Position numbers and translations under genes: made by a program
Notes under the pieces: model-generated
Database searches by the model: none
What the model saw: the letters and a program-made list of their open reading frames with translations, nothing else
What the model was told of the DNA's origin: nothing
Shown: piece after piece, positions 7,613 to 16,005 of the stretch
Numbering within the stretch: position 1 is the first letter of the stretch
Layout of the letters: each line of letters opens with the position of its first letter
Origin: Streptomyces althioticus
GTDB taxonomy: Bacteria; Actinomycetota; Actinomycetes; Streptomycetales; Streptomycetaceae
Assembly (NCBI GenBank): GCA_014649355.1
Contig: BMSW01000002.1
Location: 310,001-374,000, forward strand
Reading direction: 5' to 3'
Length of the DNA stretch: 64,000 nucleotides

Positions 7613-8683
7613 TCAGCGCACGCGCAGCCGCACGCGGGGCCAGGCGTTGTTGACGTACCCCTTCGGATTCCACACCTGGGCCGGGGACTCCGGCATGCCC
7701 GCGCCGGAGGAGTCCCACGCGCGGGCCATGACGCGTACGTCGCCGGGCGGCAGGTCGAGCGTGGTGCGCCACCGCTGCCACGCCGCCGGTCCGGCGGGCG
7801 CCTCGAGCGCGGCGCGTGACCAGGCGCGGCCGCCGTCCGTGGACACCTCGACGCGGGCGACCGTACGGCCCTCCCCGGCGAGGGCGTACCCGGTGACCTC
7901 GACCGGGCCGCGCGGCAGGACGGCGCCGTCGGACGGGGTCAGGACGGCGCAGTTGAGCGGGAGCGGGCCGAGGGTGACGCCCTCGGGGTCGTCGCCGGTC
8001 GGCGGGAGACGGTAGGCGACGGCCTGGAAGTAGCCGTCGGAGGGGGTGGTGCGCGCGGTGACGTGGGTGAGCCACTTGACGCTGCGGGCGCCGATCCAGC
8101 CGGGCACGACCACCCGCAGGGGCGCGCCGTGGACGGCCGGCAGCGGGGCGCCGTTCATCGCCCAGGCCAGGAGCACGTCCGGGGCCAGCGCACGGTCGCT
8201 CGGCACCGACACCTCGTACGGCTGGGGCGGACGGGCGGACGGGGAGACGTCGGGCGCCTGGAAGGCGACGTGGGCGGCCTCCGGGGCGATGCCGGCATGG
8301 GCGAGGACGTCGGCGAGGCGCGCCCCGCGGAACCGGGCGGTCGAGAGGGCGCCCGGCCCCCACGGCGTCTCCCCCGGGACGGCGCGGACCGCGGTCAGGT
8401 CGGCGCGCCGGTTGCCCGCGCACTGGAGGGTGACGGTCGCCTCGGCGGCGTCGAAGCGGGACCGCAGGTCGTCGAGGGAGAGCGTCAGCGGGCGCGCCAC
8501 CAGGCCGTCCACCGTGAGCCGCCAGTCCGCCGGGGCGAGGCGGGGCACGGGGCCGTGGTTGCGGCTGTAGAACGTGTCGGTGGGCGTGACCGCGGCGCGG
8601 GCGAGCGCGGCTCCGGGCGGCTCCGCGTCGAACGGCTCCCGGCCGTGGACCACCATGTCGTCGCGCTTGCCCCACATGCCCAT
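7613..8683 (-). CDS. Sulfite-oxidase-like molybdopterin oxidoreductase
   Basis: 356 residues of the sulfite oxidase/SorA/YedY superfamily. DTFYSRNHGPVP and LSLDDLRSRF lead to the molybdenum-ligand cysteine in TVTLQCAGNRR. NGAPLPAVHGAPLRVVVPGW and GARSVKWLTHV follow, and a C-terminal Ig-like dimerisation domain starts near EVTGYALAGEGRTVARVEVS. I see no twin-arginine signal, so it is probably cytoplasmic. I prefer ATG 8683 (MGMWGKRDDMVVHGREPF); a GTG at 8725 would add 14 weakly supported residues. The Rieske membrane gene follows 39 bases on and may accept its electrons. Confidence 0.9.
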   Translation of the reverse strand: MGMWGKRDDMVVHGREPFDAEPPGAALARAAVTPTDTFYSRNHGPVPRLAPADWRLTVDGLVARPLTLSLDDLRSRFDAAEATVTLQCAGNRRADLTAVRAVPGETPWGPGALSTARFRGARLADVLAHAGIAPEAAHVAFQAPDVSPSARPPQPYEVSVPSDRALAPDVLLAWAMNGAPLPAVHGAPLRVVVPGWIGARSVKWLTHVTARTTPSDGYFQAVAYRLPPTGDDPEGVTLGPLPLNCAVLTPSDGAVLPRGPVEVTGYALAGEGRTVARVEVSTDGGRAWSRAALEAPAGPAAWQRWRTTLDLPPGDVRVMARAWDSSGAGMPESPAQVWNPKGYVNNAWPRVRLRVR

Positions 8684-8744
8684 GGTCGTGATTGTCCGCC
8701 TGTGGCCGGGAACGCGCCCGGTCACGCCCGTCCCGGCCCAGGAC

Positions 8745-9596
8745 TCACGCGTCGCCCATGACCAGCCCCTCGATCGTGTGCTTCTGCGTGATCGGCCGCA
8801 GCACGTCCACGATCTCGCAGTCCAGGTGGCGCCGTACCCGCTCGGGCAGGCTCTCCCAGTAGGCGCGGGTGACCGCCGCGTCGTGGCGCTCGCCGTTGGT
8901 CGCCTCGGGGCCGTCGACGCCCAGCACCAGCACGGGGCGGCTCTTGGCGGAGTGGTTGCGGGTGCCGCGGTGGATGGTCAGGGCCGAGCGCGCCGAGATG
9001 TCGCCGCGCCGCGGGTACTTGCGCACCGCCCGCTCCTCGTAGCGCGGGTAGTGCGAGCGGGGCGGGAACATGCAGTGCCCGAACTCCGGGCTGTCGTCCC
9101 ACTGGGTGCCGGGCGCGATCTCGAAGGGGCCCATGTCCTCCTCGGTGTCGACCGCGGTGACGTTGAACGCCAGGGAGGTCAGCCGCCGCTCGGCGCGGGT
9201 CTCCTCGGGCATCGGGAAGTCGCGGTGCCACGGCTGGTTGACGGCGCCCTCGAGCGGCACGTCGAAGCCGACCTCGACGATGCGGTACTCGGGGCCGAGG
9301 ACCGCCGTGCAGAGGGAGCGCACCCAGGGGTGGTCGACGAGGTCGACGAAGCCGCGCAGCTGCTCGGGGTGGATCTCCACGTAGTAGCGGTGGGGGCCGC
9401 GTCCGACCGCGCCGCCCGGGCGGCTCCGGGCCTCCTCGAAGGCGGCCTCGATGTCCTCGCGGAGCCGGTCGACCCACTCGGGGGTGAACGCGCCCTTGCG
9501 GGCGGTGATGCCGTCCTCGTGGAGGGCCTCGACGTCGGCCGTGACGTCGACGTCGAGCGCGTCCGGGGCGACGGCGGGGTGGGTGTGCGGGCTCAT
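8745..9596 (-). CDS. Phytanoyl-CoA dioxygenase (PhyH)-like Fe(II)/2-oxoglutarate enzyme
   Basis: 283-residue protein of the PhyH family of iron- and 2-oxoglutarate-dependent oxygenases. The iron triad is visible as QPWHRDFPM (HxD) and a distal His in LTIHRGTRNHS, with the following Arg in KSRPVLVLG placed to bind 2-oxoglutarate. ATG 9596 follows AAGGAGG perfectly. The substrate is unknown; in actinomycetes such enzymes hydroxylate natural products or compatible solutes. It diverges from a LacI-family regulator across an intergenic dyad, so repression by that protein with a small-molecule inducer is the simplest model. Confidence 0.85.
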   Translation of the reverse strand: MSPHTHPAVAPDALDVDVTADVEALHEDGITARKGAFTPEWVDRLREDIEAAFEEARSRPGGAVGRGPHRYYVEIHPEQLRGFVDLVDHPWVRSLCTAVLGPEYRIVEVGFDVPLEGAVNQPWHRDFPMPEETRAERRLTSLAFNVTAVDTEEDMGPFEIAPGTQWDDSPEFGHCMFPPRSHYPRYEERAVRKYPRRGDISARSALTIHRGTRNHSAKSRPVLVLGVDGPEATNGERHDAAVTRAYWESLPERVRRHLDCEIVDVLRPITQKHTIEGLVMGDA

Positions 9597-9656
9597 GGGT
9601 GCCTCCTTGCGACCTCGGGAGGCCGGTCGTTGCCGGGGACCGGCCCGACGCCATCG

Positions 9657-9682
9657 TTGCATCGTTGATTTCAACGTGGCAA
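9657..9682. promoter_or_regulatory. 26-bp dyad, probable LacI-family operator
   Basis: Inner arms CGTTGA (9663-9668) and TCAACG (9671-9676) are perfect inverted repeats around TT. Outer arms TTGC (9657-9660) and GCAA (9679-9682) extend the symmetry. It lies between the divergent dioxygenase and LacI-family genes, 61 bases from the first and 65 from the second. The spacing suits a dimeric repressor shutting both promoters. Confidence 0.7.
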
Positions 9683-9747
9683 TACCCGGGTCGGGCGGAT
9701 CGCGGGTGCCTGGTCCGCGGGCGTGCGGCGCATGCCACGATGTGCGG

Positions 9748-10758
9748 GTGAGCAGCAGCCTGAAGGACGTGGCGGCGCGCGCGGGGGTGTCGGCGCGCAC
9801 GGTGTCGAACGTGGTGAACGGGTCGGCCCATGTGGCGCCGGGGACCCGTCGACGGGTGCAGGAGGCGATCGAGGAGCTGGGCTACCGCCCCAACCTGGCG
9901 GCGCGCAGCCTCAGGGCGGGCCGTACCGGCATCGTCGGCCTGGCGATCCCGGAGCTGCACTCGCCCTACTTCGCCGAGCTGGCCGGCCTGCTGGTGGACG
10001 AGGCGCGCCGCCGGTCGTGGACGGTGGTCATCGACCAGACGCGGGGCGACGCGGAGGCCGAGCGGCGCCTGCTGACCGGTGACGGCGGCCGGGTGATGGA
10101 CGGTCTGATCATCAGTCCCTGGGCGCTCCCCGCCGAGGACATCACGGCGGCAGCCCGCCCGCTGCCGGTGGTGCTGCTCGGCGAGCGCAGTCCGCAGGGG
10201 CTGGCCGACCGGGTCGCCGTGGACAACGTGGCCGCCGCCGAGGAGGCCACCGCCCATCTGCTGTCGCGGGGCCGCCGCCGTGTCGCGGCGATCGGTCTCC
10301 AGCCGCATCTGCGCAACGGCACGGCGGAGCTGCGCGCCGAGGGCTACCGTGCGGCGCTCCGGCGCGCCGGCGTCACCCCCCGCCCCGAGTGGGAGCGTCC
10401 GGTGCCGGCGCTGCACCGCGCGGACGGCGCACGGGCGATGGCCGAGCTGCTCGACACCGGCGCCGAGCCGGACGCGGTGTTCGCGTTCAGCGACGAGCTG
10501 GCGCTGGGCGCCCTGCACACGGCACACGTCCGGGGGCTGCGGGTGCCGGAGGACGTCGCCGTCGTCGGGTTCGACGACATCGAGGACGGCCGGTTCGGCC
10601 GGCCGACGCTGACCACCGTGTCCCCCGACAAGGGACAGATCGCGGCGCGCGCCCTGCAGTGTCTGGCCGACCGCGTCTACAGCCCGCGCAACGACGTGCC
10701 CGCCGCCGACCTCACGGTCCCGCACCGGCTGGTGGTGCGGGCGAGCACCGGAGGCTGA
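9748..10758 (+). CDS. LacI-family transcriptional regulator
   Basis: 336 residues with the N-terminal LacI helix-turn-helix (LKDVAARAGVSARTVSNVVNG) and hinge helix (LGYRPNLAARSLRAG). A periplasmic-binding-protein-like sensor follows, ending FAFSDELALGALHTAHVRG and VVGFDDIEDGRFGRPTLTTV. GTG 9748 is used; an in-frame GTG two codons upstream is also possible. It probably represses itself and the divergent PhyH-like oxygenase gene through the dyad at 9657-9682. The inducer cannot be read from sequence. A strong hairpin terminator follows the stop. Confidence 0.92.
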   Translation: MSSSLKDVAARAGVSARTVSNVVNGSAHVAPGTRRRVQEAIEELGYRPNLAARSLRAGRTGIVGLAIPELHSPYFAELAGLLVDEARRRSWTVVIDQTRGDAEAERRLLTGDGGRVMDGLIISPWALPAEDITAAARPLPVVLLGERSPQGLADRVAVDNVAAAEEATAHLLSRGRRRVAAIGLQPHLRNGTAELRAEGYRAALRRAGVTPRPEWERPVPALHRADGARAMAELLDTGAEPDAVFAFSDELALGALHTAHVRGLRVPEDVAVVGFDDIEDGRFGRPTLTTVSPDKGQIAARALQCLADRVYSPRNDVPAADLTVPHRLVVRASTGG

Positions 10759-10766
10759 CCACGTCC

Positions 10767-10798
10767 GGCGCGGGCGCGGACACGCCCGCGCCCTTTTT
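10767..10798 (+). terminator. Intrinsic terminator after the LacI-family gene
   Basis: A perfect 10-bp stem, GGCGCGGGCG (10767-10776) with CGCCCGCGCC (10783-10792), has a 6-base loop and is followed by C and five T (10794-10798). It lies 8 bases after the stop and separates the regulator from the MFS gene. Confidence 0.9.
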
Positions 10799-10873
10799 AC
10801 GGAATGCCGGGTGTGCGCCGGGCTCGGCCGGGGAACATGTTCGCCCTGTTCGGGCCGTGCGAGAGGACTGCAT

Positions 10874-12391
10874 GTGACAGCGTCGGCGTCAGGGGCGGGT
10901 GACCGGCAGCCCGGTGCCCAGGGGGACGGGTACGAGCCGGATCCGCGCCGGTGGCGGGCGCTCTGGGTGACCCTGGTCGCCGGCTTCATGAGCCTGCTGG
11001 ACGTCACGATCGTCGCGGTCGCGCTGCCCACCGTGCAGCGCGACCTGGGGGCCTCCCCCGCCGAGGTGCAGTGGGTGGTGTCCGGCTACGCGCTCACCTT
11101 CGCCCTCGCCCTCGTCACGGCGGGCCGGCTCGGCGACGCGCTCGACCGGCGGAAGATCTTCCTGCTCGCCCTGTGCGGCTTCGTGCTGTTCAGCGCGGCC
11201 TGCGGCGCCGCCCCCGACATCACGCTGCTGGTCGTGGCCCGACTCGCCCAGGGCCTCGCGGCCGGTTTCATGGCGCCGCAGAACTCGGCACTGATCCAGC
11301 AGATGTTCCGCGGCGCCGAACGCGGCCGGGCGTTCGGCTACTTCGGCGCGACCGTCGGCATCTCCTCCGCCTCCGGGCCGATCGTCGGCGGCGCGATCCT
11401 CGCCCTCGCCGACGGGATGCAGGGCTGGCGCTGGATCTTCTACGTCAACGTGCCCATCGGCGTCCTCGCCGTGCTGCTGGGCCGCCGGCTGCTGCCGCGG
11501 ACCCGGAAGTCGGGGCGGGGTCATGTGGACGGGTGGGGTGTGCTGCTGCTCGGTCTGGGCGTGCTGGCGCTCATGTATCCGCTGGTGCAGGCGGAGTCGG
11601 GCGGGCTGAGCCGGCTGTGGTGGCTCTTCCTCGTCGGCGCGGCGGTGCTCGCCGTGTTCGTCCGGCGGCAGCGGCGGCTGCTGGCCCGGGGGACGACGCC
11701 GCTGCTCGACCCCCGGCTGTTCACCACCGTGCGCGGTTACGCCATCGGCGCGGGCGTCGGCACCCTGTACTTCATCGGCTTCAGCGGCGTCTGGCTGGTC
11801 TTCGCGCTCTTCTACCAGAACGGTCTGGACTACTCGCCGCTGCAGTCGGGCCTCGCGGTGACGCCGTTCGCCATCGGCTCGGCGGGGGCGGCGGTGGTGT
11901 CCGGGCGGCTGGTCGACCGGTTCGGGCGGCTGCTCACCGTGTGGGGTCTCACCGGCGTGATCGTGGGCCTCGGCACGGCGGCCCTGCTGCTGCGGTTCGC
12001 GCCGCTGGACCACGCGCCCTGGTTCGCCGCGCCCGCCCTGTTCGTCGGCGGCATCGGCGGCGGGTTCGTCGTGTCGCCGAACATCACCATGACGCTGCGG
12101 GACGTGCCGGTGCGGATGGCGGGCGCGGCGGGCGGCGCCCTGCAGACGGGGCAGCGGCTCGGCGCGGCGGTCGGGACGGCGGCCCTGCCGGGCCTCTTCT
12201 ACATGGTGCTCAGCCACAGCGACGACTTCCAGGTGGCCCTCTTCGTGGCGCTGGGCGTGGCCCTGGCGACGATGTCGACGTCGCTGGCCCTGGCGGCGTA
12301 CGACTGGCTGCGCGACCGGCGCAGGCGCGCGGCGCACGGGGAGTGCCCGGAGGAGGTCGCGAACACTCCGGTGCACTCCCGGTCGTTCTGA
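10874..12391 (+). CDS. MFS drug-efflux transporter, EmrB/QacA (DHA2) type
   Basis: 505 residues with about 14 membrane helices. Family marks are the first-helix motif LLDVTIVAVALPTVQ, motif A GRLGDALDRRKIF, RLAQGLAAGFMAPQNSAL and GPIVGGAI in helix five (motif C region). It should exchange protons for amphiphilic drugs or metabolites at the cytoplasmic membrane. The GTG at 10874 follows GAGAGGA; nothing recognisable lies further upstream. It runs convergently into the quinone oxidoreductase gene, 11 bases apart. No dedicated regulator abuts it, although the nearby TetR gene could act here. Confidence 0.92.
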   Translation: MTASASGAGDRQPGAQGDGYEPDPRRWRALWVTLVAGFMSLLDVTIVAVALPTVQRDLGASPAEVQWVVSGYALTFALALVTAGRLGDALDRRKIFLLALCGFVLFSAACGAAPDITLLVVARLAQGLAAGFMAPQNSALIQQMFRGAERGRAFGYFGATVGISSASGPIVGGAILALADGMQGWRWIFYVNVPIGVLAVLLGRRLLPRTRKSGRGHVDGWGVLLLGLGVLALMYPLVQAESGGLSRLWWLFLVGAAVLAVFVRRQRRLLARGTTPLLDPRLFTTVRGYAIGAGVGTLYFIGFSGVWLVFALFYQNGLDYSPLQSGLAVTPFAIGSAGAAVVSGRLVDRFGRLLTVWGLTGVIVGLGTAALLLRFAPLDHAPWFAAPALFVGGIGGGFVVSPNITMTLRDVPVRMAGAAGGALQTGQRLGAAVGTAALPGLFYMVLSHSDDFQVALFVALGVALATMSTSLALAAYDWLRDRRRRAAHGECPEEVANTPVHSRSF

Positions 12392-12402
12392 CCTTTGGCC
12401 GC

Positions 12403-13464
12403 TCAGCGCGCGGTCGGCGCTCCCGGGCGCAGGACGATCTTGCCGACGTGCTTCCTGCGGGCGAGTTCCTCCTGCGCCCGTGCCGCCTGCTCCAGCGGGT
12501 GGACGGCGGCGACGACCGGCTCGACGGCGGCGCTCCTGGCCAGGTCCATGAGCAGCTCGAAGTGGGCCGGTGTGTGCATCGCGGAGCCGATCACCTGGGC
12601 GTTGTGCAGGTAGAGGCGGCGTACGTCCAGGGTCACGCGGTAGCCGCCGAGCGCCCCGGCGATCACCCAGCGTCCGCCCTCGCGCAGCAGCGGGACCGCC
12701 TCGCTCACCAGGTCCCCGGCGACGACGTCCAGCGCGACGTCGACGCCGTCGGGCGCGGCCGCGCGGATCCCCGCGACGACGTCCTCCGCCCGGTCGACGA
12801 CGGCGTCCGCGCCCGCCGCGCGTACGGCGTCGGTCTTGGGACCGCTGCTGACGGCGACCACGCGGGCGCCCCGGGCGCGGGCGATCTGCACCGCCGCGAG
12901 CCCTACGCCGCCGGACGCGCCCGTCACCAGGACGGTCTCGCCCTCGCGCATCCGGGCGCGCTCGATCATGCCGAGCGCCGTGCCGTAGGCGGTGGGCAGC
13001 GAGGCGAGCTGGTCGTCGGTGAGCGGGGAGCCGGTGACGTCGTGCAGGCGCTCCAGCGGGGCGACGACGAACTCGGCGTAGCCGCCGTCGCGTTCGCTGC
13101 CCATCAGGCCCACCGGGTGGGCGTCGGGGCCGTCGCCGTCGTAGAGCGCCGGGTCGACCACCACGCGGCGGCCTACGAGGCCCGGGTCGCCGCCGGGGCC
13201 CACGGCCTCGACGCGGCCGGCCACGTCGGCGCCCTGGATGCGGGGGAAGGCGACGGGTCCGCGCCAGCCCGAGCGGGCCTCCGGCTCGCCGGGGCGGCCG
13301 TAGGCGCCCTCGCGGGTCCACAGGTCGGTGTTGTTCAGGGCCACCGCCGCGACCCGCACCAGCGCCTCACCGGCTCCCGGGACGGGAACCGGCACCTCGG
13401 TCACCTCCAGCACCTCCGGTCCGCCGTGTCGTGTGATGCGCACCGCGCGCATGGTCTCGGACAA
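12403..13464 (-). CDS. Zinc-binding-dehydrogenase-family quinone oxidoreductase
   Basis: 353-residue medium-chain oxidoreductase without zinc-ligand clusters, so of the NADPH:quinone or enoyl reductase type. The GroES-like part contains VALNNTDLWTREGAYG and FPRIQGADVAGRVEAVG; the nucleotide domain has VLVTGASGGVGLAAVQIARA. I prefer the TTG at 13464 because AGGAGG precedes it by eight bases; the ATG at 13452 has no ribosome site. It diverges from a TetR regulator over two operator-like dyads, the usual layout for inducible detoxification of quinones or reactive carbonyls. Confidence 0.88.
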   Translation of the reverse strand: MSETMRAVRITRHGGPEVLEVTEVPVPVPGAGEALVRVAAVALNNTDLWTREGAYGRPGEPEARSGWRGPVAFPRIQGADVAGRVEAVGPGGDPGLVGRRVVVDPALYDGDGPDAHPVGLMGSERDGGYAEFVVAPLERLHDVTGSPLTDDQLASLPTAYGTALGMIERARMREGETVLVTGASGGVGLAAVQIARARGARVVAVSSGPKTDAVRAAGADAVVDRAEDVVAGIRAAAPDGVDVALDVVAGDLVSEAVPLLREGGRWVIAGALGGYRVTLDVRRLYLHNAQVIGSAMHTPAHFELLMDLARSAAVEPVVAAVHPLEQAARAQEELARRKHVGKIVLRPGAPTAR

Positions 13465-13483
13465 GACCCTCACCTCCTCGCGA

Positions 13484-13532
13484 GTACACTGATCTGTATA
13501 CCTCTCCTCCCACCGTACACCGATCAGTGAAG
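13484..13532. promoter_or_regulatory. Two TetR-type operator dyads between divergent genes
   Basis: GTACACTGATCTGTATAC at 13484-13501 matches its own reverse complement at 14 of 18 positions. GTACACCGATCAGTGAAG at 13515-13532 repeats the same half-site (12 of the first 14 bases identical). The pair lies between the quinone oxidoreductase start and the TetR start, with centres 31 bp apart, so one repressor could control both directions. Confidence 0.7.
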
Positions 13533-13542
13533 GGCTGTGCCC

Positions 13543-14121
13543 ATGGACAGCGGCAGTGACGCTCCTCCCCTGACGCCGGCCGGGCGTCGCATCGTCGACG
13601 CGGCCGAGGAGCTGTTCTACGAGCGCGGCATCACGGCGGTCGGCGTGGACCTGATCGCCGAACGCTCCGGCGTGACCAAGCGGACGCTGTACAACCGCTT
13701 CGGGTCCAAGGACAGCCTCGTCGCGGCCTGCCTCGCCGAGCGCGACCGGCGCTGGCGGGAGGAGGTCCGCGCGGCCGTCGCCGCGAGCGGCAGTGCCGAG
13801 GAGGCGGTGACCGCGCCGTTCGAGGCGCTGCGGAGCTGGACGTCGACGTACACCCGGGGCTGCGCCTTCCTCAACGCCCTGGCCGAGCTGCCCGATCCGC
13901 GGCACCCGGGACACCGGGTCGCGACGGATCAGAAGCGGTGGCTGCGAGACCTGTTCGAGGAGCTGGCCACGGCGGCCGGCTGCCGCGGCCCGTCCGCGCT
14001 CGCCACCCGGCTGTTCGTGCTGCACGAGGGCGCGGTGGCCACCGAACCGCTGGCCCTCGGGTCGGTCACGGCGGCCGCGGACCTGGCGCGGGAGCTGGTG
14101 CGGGCCGCCTCGCGCGGGTGA
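13543..14121 (+). CDS. TetR-family transcriptional regulator
   Basis: 192 residues. The N-terminal helix-turn-helix is clear: GRRIVDAAEELFYERGITAVGVDLIAERSGVTKRTLYNRFGSKDSL. The variable C-terminal ligand-binding part includes RGCAFLNALAELPDPRHPGH, typical of a TetR subgroup controlling oxidoreductases. ATG 13543 follows GAAGGG at eight bases; a GTG two codons upstream is the alternative. It probably represses itself and the divergent quinone oxidoreductase through the dyads at 13484-13532. Confidence 0.92.
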   Translation: MDSGSDAPPLTPAGRRIVDAAEELFYERGITAVGVDLIAERSGVTKRTLYNRFGSKDSLVAACLAERDRRWREEVRAAVAASGSAEEAVTAPFEALRSWTSTYTRGCAFLNALAELPDPRHPGHRVATDQKRWLRDLFEELATAAGCRGPSALATRLFVLHEGAVATEPLALGSVTAAADLARELVRAASRG

Positions 14122-14133
14122 CCCCCGGGGCGC

Positions 14134-14601
14134 TCAGTCCTCTTCGCCGATGCCGGTGAGGGTGTCCTCGCGGACCACGACGACCGGGCAGGCCGCGTAC
14201 TGCACGCAGTGCTGGGCGACCGAGCCGAGGAGCAGACCGGCGAAGCCGCCGAGGCCGCGGCTGCCGACCACGAGCAGGGACGCGTCACGGGCCGCGCGCA
14301 GCAGCACACTGGCCGGCGTGCCGTACCGCACCTCCTCGAGGACGCCCACGGACGGGTGGGCGCCCAGCGTCTCCTCGACGCACCGGGTGAGGTCCTCGCG
14401 CGCCCTGGCCTCCAAGGCCTCCTCGTCACCGCTCGACGGCGGCAGCCAGCCGAGGGCGCCGTGGTACTGCGGGTAGTCCCAGGAGGTCAGCGCCAGCACC
14501 GTCCCTCCGGTGAGCGCGGCCTGTCGGGCCGCCCAGCGCAGTGCCTCCAGCGACGACGGCGAGCCGTCCACCCCGACCACGATGCGGTCCTGCTCGTCCA
14601 C
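14134..14601 (-). CDS. Universal stress protein (UspA family), single domain
   Basis: 155 residues, the length of a one-domain Usp. IVVGVDGSPSSLEALRWA opens the fold, and the ATP-binding signature GSRGLGGFAGLLLGSVAQHC closes it, followed by CPVVVVRED. The nucleotide-binding glycines are intact, so it is likely an ATP-binding Usp rather than the UspA type. It stands alone between the TetR gene (convergent, 12 bases away) and a secreted hypothetical protein. In actinomycetes such genes are often induced by hypoxia or stationary phase. Confidence 0.93.
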   Translation of the reverse strand: MDEQDRIVVGVDGSPSSLEALRWAARQAALTGGTVLALTSWDYPQYHGALGWLPPSSGDEEALEARAREDLTRCVEETLGAHPSVGVLEEVRYGTPASVLLRAARDASLLVVGSRGLGGFAGLLLGSVAQHCVQYAACPVVVVREDTLTGIGEED

Positions 14602-14715
14602 GGTCTCTCCTCACGCCCGGCGGCCACGGGGGCGGCCGACGCGCGCGCCCCGCCCGGTCCCAGCCTCCGGCGGGGAGCGCCGGATGCCGAGCCCAGCGGG
14701 TCCGGACGGGGCAGC

Positions 14716-14751
14716 GGGGCCTCGCGGCGGACGGGTCCGCCGCGAGGCCCC
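14716..14751 (-). terminator. Strong hairpin after the secreted-protein gene
   Basis: 17-bp perfect inverted repeat: arms 14716-14732 and 14735-14751 separated by GG, seven bases beyond the stop of the minus-strand gene at 14758. There is no T-run, as usual for streptomycete terminators. It should stop transcription before the universal stress gene. Confidence 0.7.
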
Positions 14752-14757
14752 GGGGGG

Positions 14758-15909
14758 TCAGAGTTCCTGCACGAAGTACGGCTCCAGGGTCATCCAGCCG
14801 TTGCCGCGGGCCCCGTGCCGGGTGCCGTTGTCGGTGCGGGCGAGGGTGTACCAGGAGTCGACGTAGTCCGGATCGTCCGTCCACCAGTCGTCCGGGATCG
14901 CGTCGAGCACCGCGTTCACCAGCGGGACGTAGGCGCCCTGGTCGGTCACGGTGAGCAGGACGGCGGCGATGGCCTTGGCCAGGTCGCGGTAGTTGGTGGA
15001 GCCGTCCTCCTCCATCATCACGGCGTCGGCCAGGTCGTACTTGTACGACGACCAGTTGACCAGGATCTGCTGGGGCCGGTAGACGGTGCCGTCGTTGTCG
15101 AGATACGGCATGTCGACCGGGTCGACCCGCACCTTGCCGTCGTGCCCGAAGCCGGTGACCAGGGTGTAGATCTCGGCGTCGCCCTTGATCCAGGGCTCCT
15201 GGTCGTCGGAGAGGGAGACCGCGGTGATGCGGGTGGTCCAGAAGCCCGCGGCGGCGGCCGAGGCACGCGCCCGCTCCGGCTCGGGCGCCGGGTCGGCGGA
15301 CCGCACGCCGCGCAGGGCGAGTTCCTCGTGCAGCACGTCCAGGCCCGCGGCCAGGGCGCGGGAGCCGTCGATGTCGACGACGTACACGGGGCGCGCGGGG
15401 GCCTCGCGGGCGTCGAGCGTGTGGGTCCGGCCCCTGCTGTCGTACGCGGTGACTGGGCCGTCGTCCGATGTGGCGGCGGCGACCCAGGGCTGCGTCCCGG
15501 CGGTGAGCGCGCCGCGCATCGACGGGTCGCCGAGCCTCAGCCGCAGCAGTGGGCCGACGTCGGGTGCGAGGCCCTTGGCGGCGGCGATCCGACGGTCGGC
15601 AGCGGCGAGGGTGGTCCGGAGGGCACCGTCGGCGAGGGCCGTGACGGCGACCTCGTCGGAGGTCAGGGCCGCCTGGCGGACGCGGGCGCGCCAGGCGGGG
15701 TCGGTGAGCGCGGCGGCGATCGTCCGCGCGGCCGTGTCCTGGGTCGTGTGGACCTCGGACGCGGTCGAAGTGCGCACTTCCTGGCCGGCCGTGGACACCG
15801 GAGCGGCGGCGGCCCGCGGGGCGGCGAGGATCTGGCCGGCGCACAGGACGGCCAGGGTCGTCGCCGCGGCGGCGAGGGCGCCGCGGCGGCGGAGGTGACG
15901 GGGTCTCAC
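14758..15909 (-). CDS. Secreted hypothetical protein, probable DUF3103 type
   Basis: 383 residues starting GTG with AGGAGG upstream. The N-terminus is a signal peptide: RPRHLRRRG, then a long Ala/Leu core ending AAPRAAAAPVS. The mature part has a helical N-terminal region (TIAAALTDPAWRARVRQAAL) and a beta-rich C-terminal half with ITAVSLSDDQEPWIKGDAE, YTLVTGFGHDGKVRVDP and NWSSYKYDLADAVMMEEDG. The last part resembles DUF3103 secreted proteins, an assignment I hold with moderate confidence. Function unknown. A perfect palindrome lies 81 bases upstream and a strong hairpin ends the unit. Confidence 0.7.
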   Translation of the reverse strand: MRPRHLRRRGALAAAATTLAVLCAGQILAAPRAAAAPVSTAGQEVRTSTASEVHTTQDTAARTIAAALTDPAWRARVRQAALTSDEVAVTALADGALRTTLAAADRRIAAAKGLAPDVGPLLRLRLGDPSMRGALTAGTQPWVAAATSDDGPVTAYDSRGRTHTLDAREAPARPVYVVDIDGSRALAAGLDVLHEELALRGVRSADPAPEPERARASAAAAGFWTTRITAVSLSDDQEPWIKGDAEIYTLVTGFGHDGKVRVDPVDMPYLDNDGTVYRPQQILVNWSSYKYDLADAVMMEEDGSTNYRDLAKAIAAVLLTVTDQGAYVPLVNAVLDAIPDDWWTDDPDYVDSWYTLARTDNGTRHGARGNGWMTLEPYFVQEL

Positions 15910-15989
15910 GTGGATCGAGCCTCCTGGGACGAGTGGTCGACAGGGCACTGCGTGTGGAGCTCGTGGGTGTGACCGTGCGGGGGATCTAT

Positions 15990-16005
15990 GCGGGTAGATA
16001 CCCGC
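15990..16005. promoter_or_regulatory. 16-bp perfect inverted repeat, putative operator
   Basis: GCGGGTA (15990-15996) and TACCCGC (15999-16005) pair perfectly around GA. The site lies between the secreted-protein gene (minus) and the FUSC gene (plus). GATAAT at 16012-16017 just beyond could be a -10 element for rightward transcription, giving a leader of about 135 bases before FUSC. Confidence 0.5.

Noticed and set aside
10889..13321. Minus-strand 810-codon frame across the MFS gene
   Set aside because: Repetitive Arg/Pro/Gly translation antisense to a recognisable 14-helix transporter.
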